This document shows positions 1 through 7,001 of a DNA stretch of 13,375 nt, in pieces. Below the pieces are notes generated by a model, which was not told the origin of the DNA, did no database searches, and saw nothing but the letters and a program-made list of their open reading frames with translations. Both the position numbers and the translations under genes were made by a program. Positions within the stretch are counted from its first letter, which is position 1, and the number at the start of each line of letters is the position of its first letter. The stretch comes from RPQJ01 sp035691185 (lineage in GTDB: Bacteria > Pseudomonadota > Gammaproteobacteria > Steroidobacterales > Steroidobacteraceae): positions 1 through 13,375 of the forward strand of contig DASSJN010000162.1 in NCBI GenBank assembly GCA_035691185.1. Direction: 5' to 3'.

Positions 1-300
1 CCGGGTGAGGGCTCTGTGTCTTCACCTGTCCCGCAGCCGCGGGGGAGGTCGCACGAAGTGCGGGTGAGGGCTCCGTTCTTCACCTCTCCCGTGCGCGGGA
101 GAGGTCGGCCGCAGGCCGGGTGAGGGCTCCGTTCTTTCACCTCTCCCGTGCGCGGGAGAGGTCGGCCGCAGGCCGGGTGAGGGCTCCGTTCCTCACCTCT
201 CCCGTGCGCGGGAGAGGTCGGCCGCAGGCCGGGTGAGGGCTCCGTTCTTCACCTCTCCCGCAGCCGCGGGGGAGGTCGCACGAAGTGCGGGTGGGGGCCC
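1..300 (-). repeat. Left cluster of five tandem double-hairpin repeats
   Basis: Five units start (CAC of the CACCT motif) at 23, 81, 138, 194 and 250, spaced 56-58 bases, with the tail of a sixth at 1-20. Each unit has stem I, a pyrimidine arm CCTCTCCCG pairing with CGGGAGAGG over a 4-base loop, then stem II, a 5-bp hairpin with a 3-base loop, then GGGTGAGGGCTCCGT. The three inner units carry stem II CGGCC-GCA-GGCCG. The two outer complete units (23 and 250) carry CGCAC-GAA-GTGCG and a different stem I loop, so the cluster reads B-A-A-A-B. A degenerate remnant with the GAGTAAGGGCTCCGG tail follows at about 340-356. Strand is given as minus because the units are the reverse complement of those at 796-1040. 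Confidence 0.9.
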
Positions 301-718
301 TGTCTCGCCTCTTCCGGTTCGCCGGTAGTGGCGGGCACCGCCGAGTAAGGGCTCCGGCGATCCTTGCGAAGCGTCTGCACCGCATGGGCGATCGCGCCCA
401 GGACCGCCATGGGCGTCCGCAGAACGTCGTTGTCCCAGAAGCGCAGCACCACGAAGCCTCGCGACGCCAGGAACTCAGTGCGGACACCATCATGCCGTAA
501 CCCCGGTCCCGTGTTGTGCTGGCCACCGTCCAGCTCGATGATGAGATTCACGTCGAGGCAGGCGAAGTCGGCAAAGTAGGGACCGATCGGGTGCTGTCGC
601 CGGAACCGCAGTTCATGAACCGCCGGCCCCGGAGGTGGAACCAGATCAAGGTCTCCGCATCCGTCTGGTGGCGACGCAGCGAGCGCGCGAAGGAGCGCTG
701 GTCGTCCGTCAGGTGCAT
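249..718 (-). pseudogene. DUF559 family endonuclease, frameshifted
   Basis: This is a DUF559 protein, a small nuclease family related to Vsr and MutH-type folds, split between two frames. The first frame (ATG at 716-718, or GTG at 740-742) encodes the typical N-terminus with SLRRHQTDAETLIWFHLRGRRF. The second frame continues as RFRRQHPIGPYFADFACLD and then NLIIELDGGQH, ending near GFVVLRFWDNDVL. Joining them needs one extra base near 606-610, at a run reading GAACCGCAG on the plus strand, so the copy lacks one base there. The putative metal-binding D and ExD residues lie in the downstream frame. The last 35 or so residues are encoded by repeat sequence, and the stop at 249-251 is inside a repeat stem. 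It may be a true pseudogene, a sequencing error or, less likely, programmed frameshifting. No good ribosome binding site is visible. Confidence 0.8.
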
Positions 719-795
719 GACGCGGACGATGGCAAATGGCACTGCATCGGTGCGCGGCGAATTATTGAGGAAACTGGGCAGAAATGCCTCGCGGA

Positions 796-1040
796 GCCCT
801 CACCCGGCCTGCGGCCGACCTCTCCCGCGAACGGGCGAGGTGAGGAGGGGAGCCCTCACCCGGCCTGCGGCCGACCTCTCCCGCGCACGGGAGAGGTGAG
901 GAGGGGAGCCCCTCACCCGGCCTGCGGCCGACCTCTCCCACGTATGGGACAGGTGAAGCCGACCTCTCCCGCGAACGGGCGAGGTGAAAGAACCCTCAGC
1001 CAACCATCCGGCCGACCTCGCCCGTCCCGACGGGAGAGGT
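796..1040 (+). repeat. Right cluster of double-hairpin repeats, inverted relative to the left cluster
   Basis: This is the same repeat family as 1-300 in the opposite orientation: CCCTCACC, then CGGCC-TGC-GGCCG (stem II), then ACCTCTCCCG with its pairing arm (stem I). Full units lie at about 796-842, 852-900 and 909-955. A partial unit with only stem I lies at 959-986, and a degenerate unit at about 991-1040. Stem I of the third unit has CCCA/TGGG in place of CCCG/CGGG, which keeps the pair. Units at 796 and 959 have one mismatch in stem I. The last unit overlaps the 3' end of the GGDEF-EAL gene. Positions 743-795 hold no recognisable feature. Confidence 0.88.
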
Positions 1041-4000
1041 GCGGAGCAGCGACTGCAGCACCGCGACCGGCTGCGGCGAGGCGACGTAGTGCCCCTGCGC
1101 GTACTGCACGCCGATGATCGCCAGCTGCTCGAGTACCTCGGCCGAGTCGACCCGCTCGGCGATCGTGCCGATGCCCATCGTGGTCGTGATCTGCGTGATC
1201 GCTTCGACCATGCTGCGGTCGATCGCGTCGTGCGCGACGTTGTGCACGAACTGCCCGTCGATCTTGATGAAGTCGACCGGCAGGTTCTTCAGGAACATGA
1301 ACGACGACAGGCCGCTGCCGAAGTCGTCGAGCGAGAAGCGCACGCGGCGCTTGCGCAGCTCCCGGATGAAGTGCGTCGCCGCGGCGAGTGAGGTCATCGC
1401 CGTGGTCTCGGTCAGCTCGAAGCACAGCGAGCCGGGGCTCACGTCGGCGGCTGCCATCTCGGCGACGACGTAGTCGAGGAAGCGCTCGTCGTTGATCGTC
1501 GTGGTCGAGACGTTGATCGTCAGGCAGTAGGGCGCGATCGAATCGTCGGTGCTGCGCCGATGCGCCAGCGTGCGGCAGGCCTGGCGGACCACCCAGCGGT
1601 CGACCGTCGGCATCAGGTTGAAGCGCTCCGCCGCCGGGATGAACTCATTCGGCTGCACCAGTTCCCCGTTCTCGTCGCGCATGCGCAGCAGCAGTTCGAA
1701 CTGGCGCGTAGTGTCGACGCCGTCGCGGATCGGCACGATCGGCTGGAAGTACAGCTCTAGGCGCTCCTCCTCGACCGCACGGGTGATGCGCGACACCCAC
1801 TGCATCTCGCGGTGCCGCTCGGGCGCCCGCCCTTCGCTGTAGGTGTGGACGCGGTTGCGGCCCGATTCCTTGGCGGAGTAGCAGGCGACGTCCGCCGCGG
1901 ACATGATCGTCGACAGCGTTTCGCACGCCCCGTTCATCTCGACGAGGCCGATCGAGACGCCGACGTTCATGACGCGGTCGTGCCAGACGAAACGGAAGTC
2001 CCGGATCGCCTGGCGCAGGTCCTCGGCGATGCGCTGCGCGACGTCCATCGTGCAGTCCTGCAGCAGCACGCCGAACTCGTCGCCGCCCAGGCGCGCCAGC
2101 GTGTCGGCGGCGCGCACGCGCGTCTGCAGCACGCTCGTGATCTGCTTGAGCAGCCGGTCGCCGGCCTGGTGACCGCAGGTGTCGTTGACGACCTTGAACT
2201 GGTCGAGGTCGAGGTACATGACGACGTGGCGGACCGACGGGTCCGAGCGCGCCGTGTGCAGCGCTCCGTTCAGCCGATGCTCGAACTCGCGACGGTTGAT
2301 CAATCCGGTCAGTGCATCGTGGGTGGCCTGGTAGGAAAGCGCGCGCTGCAGGCGCCGCTCCTGGCTCACGTCGTGGAACACCATGACGACGCCGATCAGG
2401 CGGCCACCACGATCGCGAATCGGCGCCGCCGAGTCCTGCACCGAGATTTCCTGGCCGCGCCGGTTGATCAGCACGGACGGCTCGGTCATGTCGACAACCC
2501 GTCCCTCGCGCAGGCAGCGCAGGATCGGGCTGTCGACGGCCTGCCGCGTGGTCTCGGACACGACGCTGAAGACCTCGCCGATCGGTCGTCCGTACGCCTC
2601 GCGCGAGTCCCAGCCGGTGAGCTCCTCGGCGACGGGGTTCAGGTATTCGACTCGGCCGTCGGCGTCGGTCGTGATGACCGCGTCGCCGATCGACTGCAGC
2701 GTGACCTGCGCCTTTTCCTTCTCCTCGTACAGCTGGAGTTCCGCGCGCTTGCGCACGGTGATGTCCGTGATCGTGCCTTCGTAGCCCTCGATCTGCCCGT
2801 CCGCGTTGCGGATGACGCGCGCGTTCTCCTGCACCGTGATCAACGAGCCGTCGCGACGACGCAGCTGGCTTTCCGCTTCGCGCACGACACCGTCGCGGTG
2901 CAGCGCCGAGAGGACCTTCTCGCGCTCGCCCGGTGTGGCGTAGATCGGCGAGTTGTCCTCGACCGCCAACAGTTCCTCGGCGCTGTCGTAACCGAGCATC
3001 TGCACGAGCGCGGGGTTGACCGCTTCGAAGCGGCCGTCGGCCGTCGAGCGGTAGACGCCTTCGATGACGTTCTCGAACAGGCTGCGGTACTGCGCTTCGC
3101 TGCTGCGGAGGGCCTCCTCGGAGCGCTTGCGTTCGATCGCGATGCCGGCCAGCGCCGTCAGTCGCGACATCAGCTCGAAGTCGCGCCGCAGGGGGCTTCG
3201 GGGCTGCTGGAAGTACAGCGCGACGGTGCCGAGCATCCGCCCGTCGGAGGCGCGCACCGGCGTCGACCAGCAGGCGCGCAGGCCGGCCTCGACGGCGGGG
3301 CCGCGCACGTGCTCCCAGAGCGCGTCACGCGTGATCTCGGCGACGATGACCTGGCGCTGGAGGAACACCGCGGCCGCGCACGAGCCGTTGCGCGGGCCGA
3401 TGTCGACGCGCCGCTTGGCCGTCAGGTACGGCGGGGGCAGCCGCAGGCCGGCGACGTGCAGCAGGACGTTCGCCTCGGGCTCGTAGATCGAGACTGCGCA
3501 GAACGCGTCCGGCGTGACCTTCTCGGCCGTCTCGGTGATCGTCTCCAGCGTCGAGACCAGGTCCGCGTGGCTCGTGATGCGTTCGAACACGCGGCGGTCG
3601 CCCGCGGCCAGCAACTCGTTGCGCTTGCGCTCGGTGATGTCCGTGATGCTGCCGCGGATCAGGCGGCGACCGGTGGACGGCAGCCGCACGAGGCGCACCT
3701 CGCACGGAATGTCGTGCCCGAGCGCGTCGCGATGCAGCCACTCGAAGCTCGGCGCCTCGCCGGCAATGGCGCGATCGATGTAGCCGCGGGCCACACCGAA
3801 CGAGGGGCTGCCGTCCGACTGGTACTGGGGGCTGATCGCCTCCGGTCCAGTCGCGAGCAGTTCCTCGCGCGTCATCTTGAAGAACCGCACCGCGTTCTCG
3901 TTGCATTCGACGAAGTGCCCCAGGTCCATGTCGAGCACGACGATGGCCTCGGGCGCGTTCTCGACGAGCGTCCGGTAGCGGGCTTCGCTCTCGCGGATGG

Positions 4001-4574
4001 CCGCTTCGGCGAGCTTGCGGTCCGTCGTCTCGCGCATGCAGACGATGTACATGTCGCGCCGGTCGAGCTTGACCTTGCTGACGCCGATCTCGGCATCGAA
4101 GGTCGTTCCGTTCCGGTGGCGTCCCCTGGTCTCGCGCGGCGCGAGGTCGGCCTGGGTGTTCTCGACCGTGGTCGCGAGTTCCTCGAGCGAATCGAGGATG
4201 CGCGGCTTGTGCGTGAGCGACGGGATCAGCAGGTCGAGTTTCTTGCCGCGGACGTCGTTCTCGCCGTAGCCGAAGACGCGCTCGCCGGTGGTGTTCAGAG
4301 TTTCGATTCGACCCGTCTCGTCGACCGTCAGGATCGCGTCCTTGACGTGGTCCAGGATCGCCTGCAGCTGCGCCGCGGCGCTTTCCCGCACCTCGCGGGT
4401 GAAGGCCGTGGTCTCGTCGGCCAGCAGCCGCATCGAGCGGACCACGCCGCGGCGTTCCTCGTCCCATTCCGTGTAGGCGCTGCTGATGGCATGCAGCAGC
4501 TGGCGCAAATCGAGCTGGCCGCCCTCGCGCCGGGCGTCGTCGAACTGCTGCTTGAGGAGCGGGTGCAGGCTCAT
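996..4574 (-). CDS. PAS-PAS-GAF-PAS-PAS-GGDEF-EAL c-di-GMP signalling protein
   Basis: This is a 1192-residue cytosolic protein with no signal peptide or membrane segment. Domains in order: PAS about 66-190, PAS 194-318, GAF 325-482, PAS 490-612, PAS 620-738, GGDEF 743-912, EAL 925-1178. The diguanylate cyclase motif GGDEF (830-834) is intact, with an inhibitory-site RxxD (R821, D824) five residues upstream. The EAL motif reads ELL (E960-L962). The other phosphodiesterase residues are present: N1021, E1053, D1083-D1084, K1104, E1140 and Q1160, so both activities are possible. The sensory half probably binds small ligands, but none can be named. The start is ATG at 4572-4574 with a weak ribosome binding site. 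The last 14 or so residues (SPVGTGEVGRMVG) are encoded by a degenerate palindromic repeat, so the original C-terminus may have been replaced. Confidence 0.93.
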   Translation of the reverse strand: MSLHPLLKQQFDDARREGGQLDLRQLLHAISSAYTEWDEERRGVVRSMRLLADETTAFTREVRESAAAQLQAILDHVKDAILTVDETGRIETLNTTGERVFGYGENDVRGKKLDLLIPSLTHKPRILDSLEELATTVENTQADLAPRETRGRHRNGTTFDAEIGVSKVKLDRRDMYIVCMRETTDRKLAEAAIRESEARYRTLVENAPEAIVVLDMDLGHFVECNENAVRFFKMTREELLATGPEAISPQYQSDGSPSFGVARGYIDRAIAGEAPSFEWLHRDALGHDIPCEVRLVRLPSTGRRLIRGSITDITERKRNELLAAGDRRVFERITSHADLVSTLETITETAEKVTPDAFCAVSIYEPEANVLLHVAGLRLPPPYLTAKRRVDIGPRNGSCAAAVFLQRQVIVAEITRDALWEHVRGPAVEAGLRACWSTPVRASDGRMLGTVALYFQQPRSPLRRDFELMSRLTALAGIAIERKRSEEALRSSEAQYRSLFENVIEGVYRSTADGRFEAVNPALVQMLGYDSAEELLAVEDNSPIYATPGEREKVLSALHRDGVVREAESQLRRRDGSLITVQENARVIRNADGQIEGYEGTITDITVRKRAELQLYEEKEKAQVTLQSIGDAVITTDADGRVEYLNPVAEELTGWDSREAYGRPIGEVFSVVSETTRQAVDSPILRCLREGRVVDMTEPSVLINRRGQEISVQDSAAPIRDRGGRLIGVVMVFHDVSQERRLQRALSYQATHDALTGLINRREFEHRLNGALHTARSDPSVRHVVMYLDLDQFKVVNDTCGHQAGDRLLKQITSVLQTRVRAADTLARLGGDEFGVLLQDCTMDVAQRIAEDLRQAIRDFRFVWHDRVMNVGVSIGLVEMNGACETLSTIMSAADVACYSAKESGRNRVHTYSEGRAPERHREMQWVSRITRAVEEERLELYFQPIVPIRDGVDTTRQFELLLRMRDENGELVQPNEFIPAAERFNLMPTVDRWVVRQACRTLAHRRSTDDSIAPYCLTINVSTTTINDERFLDYVVAEMAAADVSPGSLCFELTETTAMTSLAAATHFIRELRKRRVRFSLDDFGSGLSSFMFLKNLPVDFIKIDGQFVHNVAHDAIDRSMVEAITQITTTMGIGTIAERVDSAEVLEQLAIIGVQYAQGHYVASPQPVAVLQSLLRTSPVGTGEVGRMVG

Positions 4575-4730
4575 CGGAGACGAAGGGTCCTCGGCCCGCT
4601 TCGGCGGGCTCAGTCGAATGTTAGGTCCGTAACGGAAGTATCTGTTGTGATGAGAGTCTCACCTGACGGCGCACGGGTGGGAAGCACGATTTACCGCACC
4701 GGCGGGAGACCGCGGAGTGTGGGAGGATTG
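4575..4730. other. Divergent intergenic region between the GGDEF-EAL and amidohydrolase genes
   Basis: This stretch holds the 5' regions of two divergent genes. The clearest element is the imperfect-centre palindrome TGAGA-G-TCTCA at 4651-4661, directly after TTGTGA at 4645-4650, which could be an operator. No convincing -35/-10 pair was found on either strand. The rest of the gap to 4875 is repeat sequence. Confidence 0.4.
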
Positions 4731-4860
4731 CACCCTTCCCCGGCCCCGCGGCGGGAGGGATGAGGGCGGACAGGCTCCTTCTCCCGCCCCGCGGGTGACA
4801 GGGTGGGGTGAGGGCGGATGGCTCCCTCTCCTGACCCCCGGGAGAGGGGAGTCAGAGGCT
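4731..4860 (+). repeat. Second family of GC-rich hairpin repeats upstream of the amidohydrolase gene
   Basis: Three related units lie at about 4731-4775, 4776-4823 and 4824-4860. Each has a pyrimidine-rich arm (CCCTTCCCC, CCTTCTCCCG or CCCTCTCC), a purine-rich partner arm, and in the first two a shared TGAGGGCGGA(C/T) tail ending in GGCTCC. The third folds as CCCTCTCC with GGGAGAGGGG. The layout and the GTGAGGG tail resemble the family at 1-1040, but the sequences differ. The units fill what would otherwise be an in-frame 5' extension of the next gene, so they are probably untranslated leader. Confidence 0.7.
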
Positions 4861-4875
4861 GTAAGCTTCCGGTCC

Positions 4876-5700
4876 GTGACGCTGCCCACCGACCACGCAC
4901 CCGCCCGCATCCCTCTGATTGGACGGGACGACCCGGCGCCGTTCGTCGTCCTGGAGGAGCACGGTGCCGCCCCGGCGCTGATCGTCTGCGACCATGCGAG
5001 CCGCGCGTTTCCCCGTGCGCTCGATCGGCTCGGGCTCCCGGAGCTCGGGAGCTGGCAGCACATCGCCTGGGACATCGGGGCGGGCGAACTGGCACGCGGC
5101 CTGTCGCACGCGCTCGACGCGCCTGCGGTGCTCGCGGGCTATTCGCGACTCGTGGTCGACTGCAATCGCAGCCCCGACGACCCGGAAGCGTTCCGCACCG
5201 AGAGCGACGGCTGGGACATTCCCGGCAACCGCGGCCTCAGCGCACTGGATCGACGGATCCGGCTCGGGTCGTTCTTCGACCCCTACCACGAGTGTATCGA
5301 TGCGATGCTGCAGGGCTTCCGCACCCGCGAGGTCGTCCCGTTGCTCGTCGCCGTGCACAGTTTTTCCCCGCGCCTCGGCTCGCTGGACGCGGCGGATCGG
5401 CCCTGGCACGTGGGCGTGCTCTGGGACCAGGACGAGAACAACGCGCGGCGCCTGCTGGCGCATCTCCGTGCGGAGAAGGGCCTCGTCGTCGGCGACAACC
5501 AGCCCTACAGCGGCAGGCACCCGGCGAACTACACGATCGACCATCACGCGAGGGCGAAGCGCCTGCCACACGTCTGCATCGAAGTGCGGCAGGACCTCAT
5601 CGACTCGCCCGGCGGCGTCGAACGCTGGGTGCGGCTGCTCGCGCGTGCGCTGAGGCCCATGCTCGAACGTGGGGCCAGACCCCGGTCGAGCGGCTCGTGA
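4876..5700 (+). CDS. N-formylglutamate amidohydrolase family protein
   Basis: This is a 274-residue member of the FGase (HutG-like) family, which hydrolyses N-formylglutamate or related N-acyl substrates with a bound metal. Conserved blocks: VCDHAS (38-43), DIGAGEL (67-72), RLVVDCNR (91-98), HSFSP (161-165), GDNQPYSG (207-214) and EVRQDLI (236-242), with the histidines and acidic residues expected of the metal site. The GTG at 4876 is chosen because family similarity begins just after it and everything upstream is repeat sequence. An in-frame start at 4717 would add 53 low-complexity residues. The ribosome binding site is weak. It lies 17 bases upstream of the YbdK gene and is probably cotranscribed with it. 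No histidine-degradation (hut) gene is nearby, so a role in histidine catabolism is not supported and the true substrate is open. Confidence 0.88.
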   Translation: MTLPTDHAPARIPLIGRDDPAPFVVLEEHGAAPALIVCDHASRAFPRALDRLGLPELGSWQHIAWDIGAGELARGLSHALDAPAVLAGYSRLVVDCNRSPDDPEAFRTESDGWDIPGNRGLSALDRRIRLGSFFDPYHECIDAMLQGFRTREVVPLLVAVHSFSPRLGSLDAADRPWHVGVLWDQDENNARRLLAHLRAEKGLVVGDNQPYSGRHPANYTIDHHARAKRLPHVCIEVRQDLIDSPGGVERWVRLLARALRPMLERGARPRSSGS

Positions 5701-5717
5701 CCGGGCGCTGACCCACC

Positions 5718-6851
5718 ATGGCACAGACGTCGCCACCGCTGACGCTCGGCATCGAAGAAGAATTCCTGCTCGTCGATCGGGAGACGCGCGCCGTCGCGGC
5801 CGAGCCGCCGGCGGAGTTGTTCGCGGCGCTGCACGACCGCACCGATGGCCGTGCGTTTCCCGAGTTCCTGCGATCGCAGGTGGAAGTCGCGACGCCGATC
5901 TGCCGCACCGTGGCCGACGCGCGCGGCGCGCTGATCGACCTGCGCCGCATCCTCGTCGAGGAGTCCGCCCGCCACGGCCTGGCGCCGATCGCGGCGGGCA
6001 CGCATCCGTTCTCGCTTTCATCCAAGCAGAAACGGACCGACAAGGAACGCTACGTCGCGCTGCTCGAGGAAATGCAGGGCGTCGCGCGCCGCATGATGAT
6101 CTGCGGCCTGCACGTGCACGTCGGCATCGACGACGACGAGCTGCGCATCGACCTCATGAACCAGGCGCGCTATTTCCTGCCGCACCTGCTCGCGCTCTCC
6201 TGCAGCTCGCCCTTCTGGGAAGGCGAGCGCACCGGCCTCATGGCGTTCCGCCTGATGGTGTTCAACGGCATCCCCCGGACGGGCCTGCCGGAGACGTTCG
6301 CGAGCTGGAGCGAGTACCGGCGCCACATGGACACGCTCGTCGAGACCGGCGTCATCGTCGACACGTCGCGCATCTGGTGGGACCTGCGCCCGAGCTCCCG
6401 CTACCCGACGCTCGAGACGCGCGTGATGGATTCCTGCACGACGCTCGACGACTCGGTCTGCCTCGCCGCGCTGAACCTGTGCCTGCTGCGCAAGCTCTGG
6501 CGCCTGCGCTGCGACAACCAGCGCTGGCGGTCGTACCCGTCGCTGCTGATCGGCGAGAACCGCTGGCGCGCGATGCGCTACTCGTACGACGCGGGCCTGC
6601 TGGACCTCGGCCGGCAGCGCGTCGTGCCGTTCACCGAACTGGTCGATGAGATCGTCGAGCTCGTGCGCGAGGACGCCGTCGAACTCGGTTGCCTCGACGA
6701 GGTGACGCGGATCAGGGACATTCCCGCGCGCGGCACCAGCGCGCATCGCCAATTGCGAGTCTATGAAGACGCGTTGCGCGAGGGCGCTTCCGAGCAGGAA
6801 GCGCTCGAATCGGTGGTCGACTGGCTCGTCGCCGAGACGGCGCGCACCTGA
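5718..6851 (+). CDS. YbdK-type carboxylate-amine ligase (GCS2 family)
   Basis: This 377-residue protein belongs to the glutamate-cysteine ligase 2 family, which forms an amide bond between a carboxylate and an amine using ATP. Length is typical of YbdK. Motifs: GIEEEF at 11-16 (metal/ATP-binding glutamates), GLHVHVGI at 130-137, WWDLRPSSRYPTLETRVMD at 220-238, and GENRWRAMRYSYDAGLLD at 279-296. YbdK of E. coli has only weak gamma-glutamylcysteine ligase activity and its natural substrate is uncertain, so the name stays general. The gene follows the amidohydrolase by 17 bases with no strong ribosome binding site of its own, which suggests coupled expression. Pairing of an amide-forming ligase with an amidohydrolase hints at making and trimming of a modified amino acid or peptide (inference). 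Confidence 0.92.
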   Translation: MAQTSPPLTLGIEEEFLLVDRETRAVAAEPPAELFAALHDRTDGRAFPEFLRSQVEVATPICRTVADARGALIDLRRILVEESARHGLAPIAAGTHPFSLSSKQKRTDKERYVALLEEMQGVARRMMICGLHVHVGIDDDELRIDLMNQARYFLPHLLALSCSSPFWEGERTGLMAFRLMVFNGIPRTGLPETFASWSEYRRHMDTLVETGVIVDTSRIWWDLRPSSRYPTLETRVMDSCTTLDDSVCLAALNLCLLRKLWRLRCDNQRWRSYPSLLIGENRWRAMRYSYDAGLLDLGRQRVVPFTELVDEIVELVREDAVELGCLDEVTRIRDIPARGTSAHRQLRVYEDALREGASEQEALESVVDWLVAETART

Positions 6852-6883
6852 GGAGTGTGTAGCGCGGTGAGGCTGACTTCCTA

Positions 6884-6980
6884 CACCTCTCCCACGGCGG
6901 TGGGAGAGGTCGCGCAATGCGCGGGTGAGGGCTGGCTCACCCGGCCTGCGGCCGACCTCTCCCGCCCTCGCGGGAGAGGT
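6884..6980. repeat. Head-to-head pair of double-hairpin repeats
   Basis: Two units of the 1-1040 family lie in opposite orientation. The first has stem I arms CCTCTCCCAC (6886-6895) and GTGGGAGAGG (6900-6909), then stem II CGCGC-AAT-GCGCG (6911-6923). The second has stem II CGGCC-TGC-GGCCG (6942-6954), then stem I CCTCTCCCG (6956-6964) with CGGGAGAGG (6971-6979). The pair sits between the YbdK stop and the dusA start, 21 bases before the latter. An open frame from 6855 crosses it but encodes only repeat-type residues. Confidence 0.88.
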
Positions 6981-7001
6981 ACAGCAGGTAAACTCACGCC
7001 G

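Noticed and set aside
20..300. Regular 56-58 base repeats resembling a CRISPR array
   Set aside because: The whole period is repeated with no unique spacers, units are palindromic throughout and no cas gene is near.
4645..4665. CRP-like site TGTGA with TCACC
   Set aside because: The spacing between the half sites is 8, not 6, so it is noted only as a possible operator palindrome.
1812..4763. Long plus-strand open frame of 983 codons
   Set aside because: It is antisense to the GGDEF-EAL gene, has no recognisable domain and is the usual high-GC shadow.
4717..4875. In-frame N-terminal extension of the amidohydrolase
   Set aside because: The residues are readings of hairpin repeats; similarity begins after the GTG at 4876.
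6855..7001. In-frame N-terminal extension of dusA
   Set aside because: It translates the repeat pair, and GTG at 7002 gives normal family length and start.
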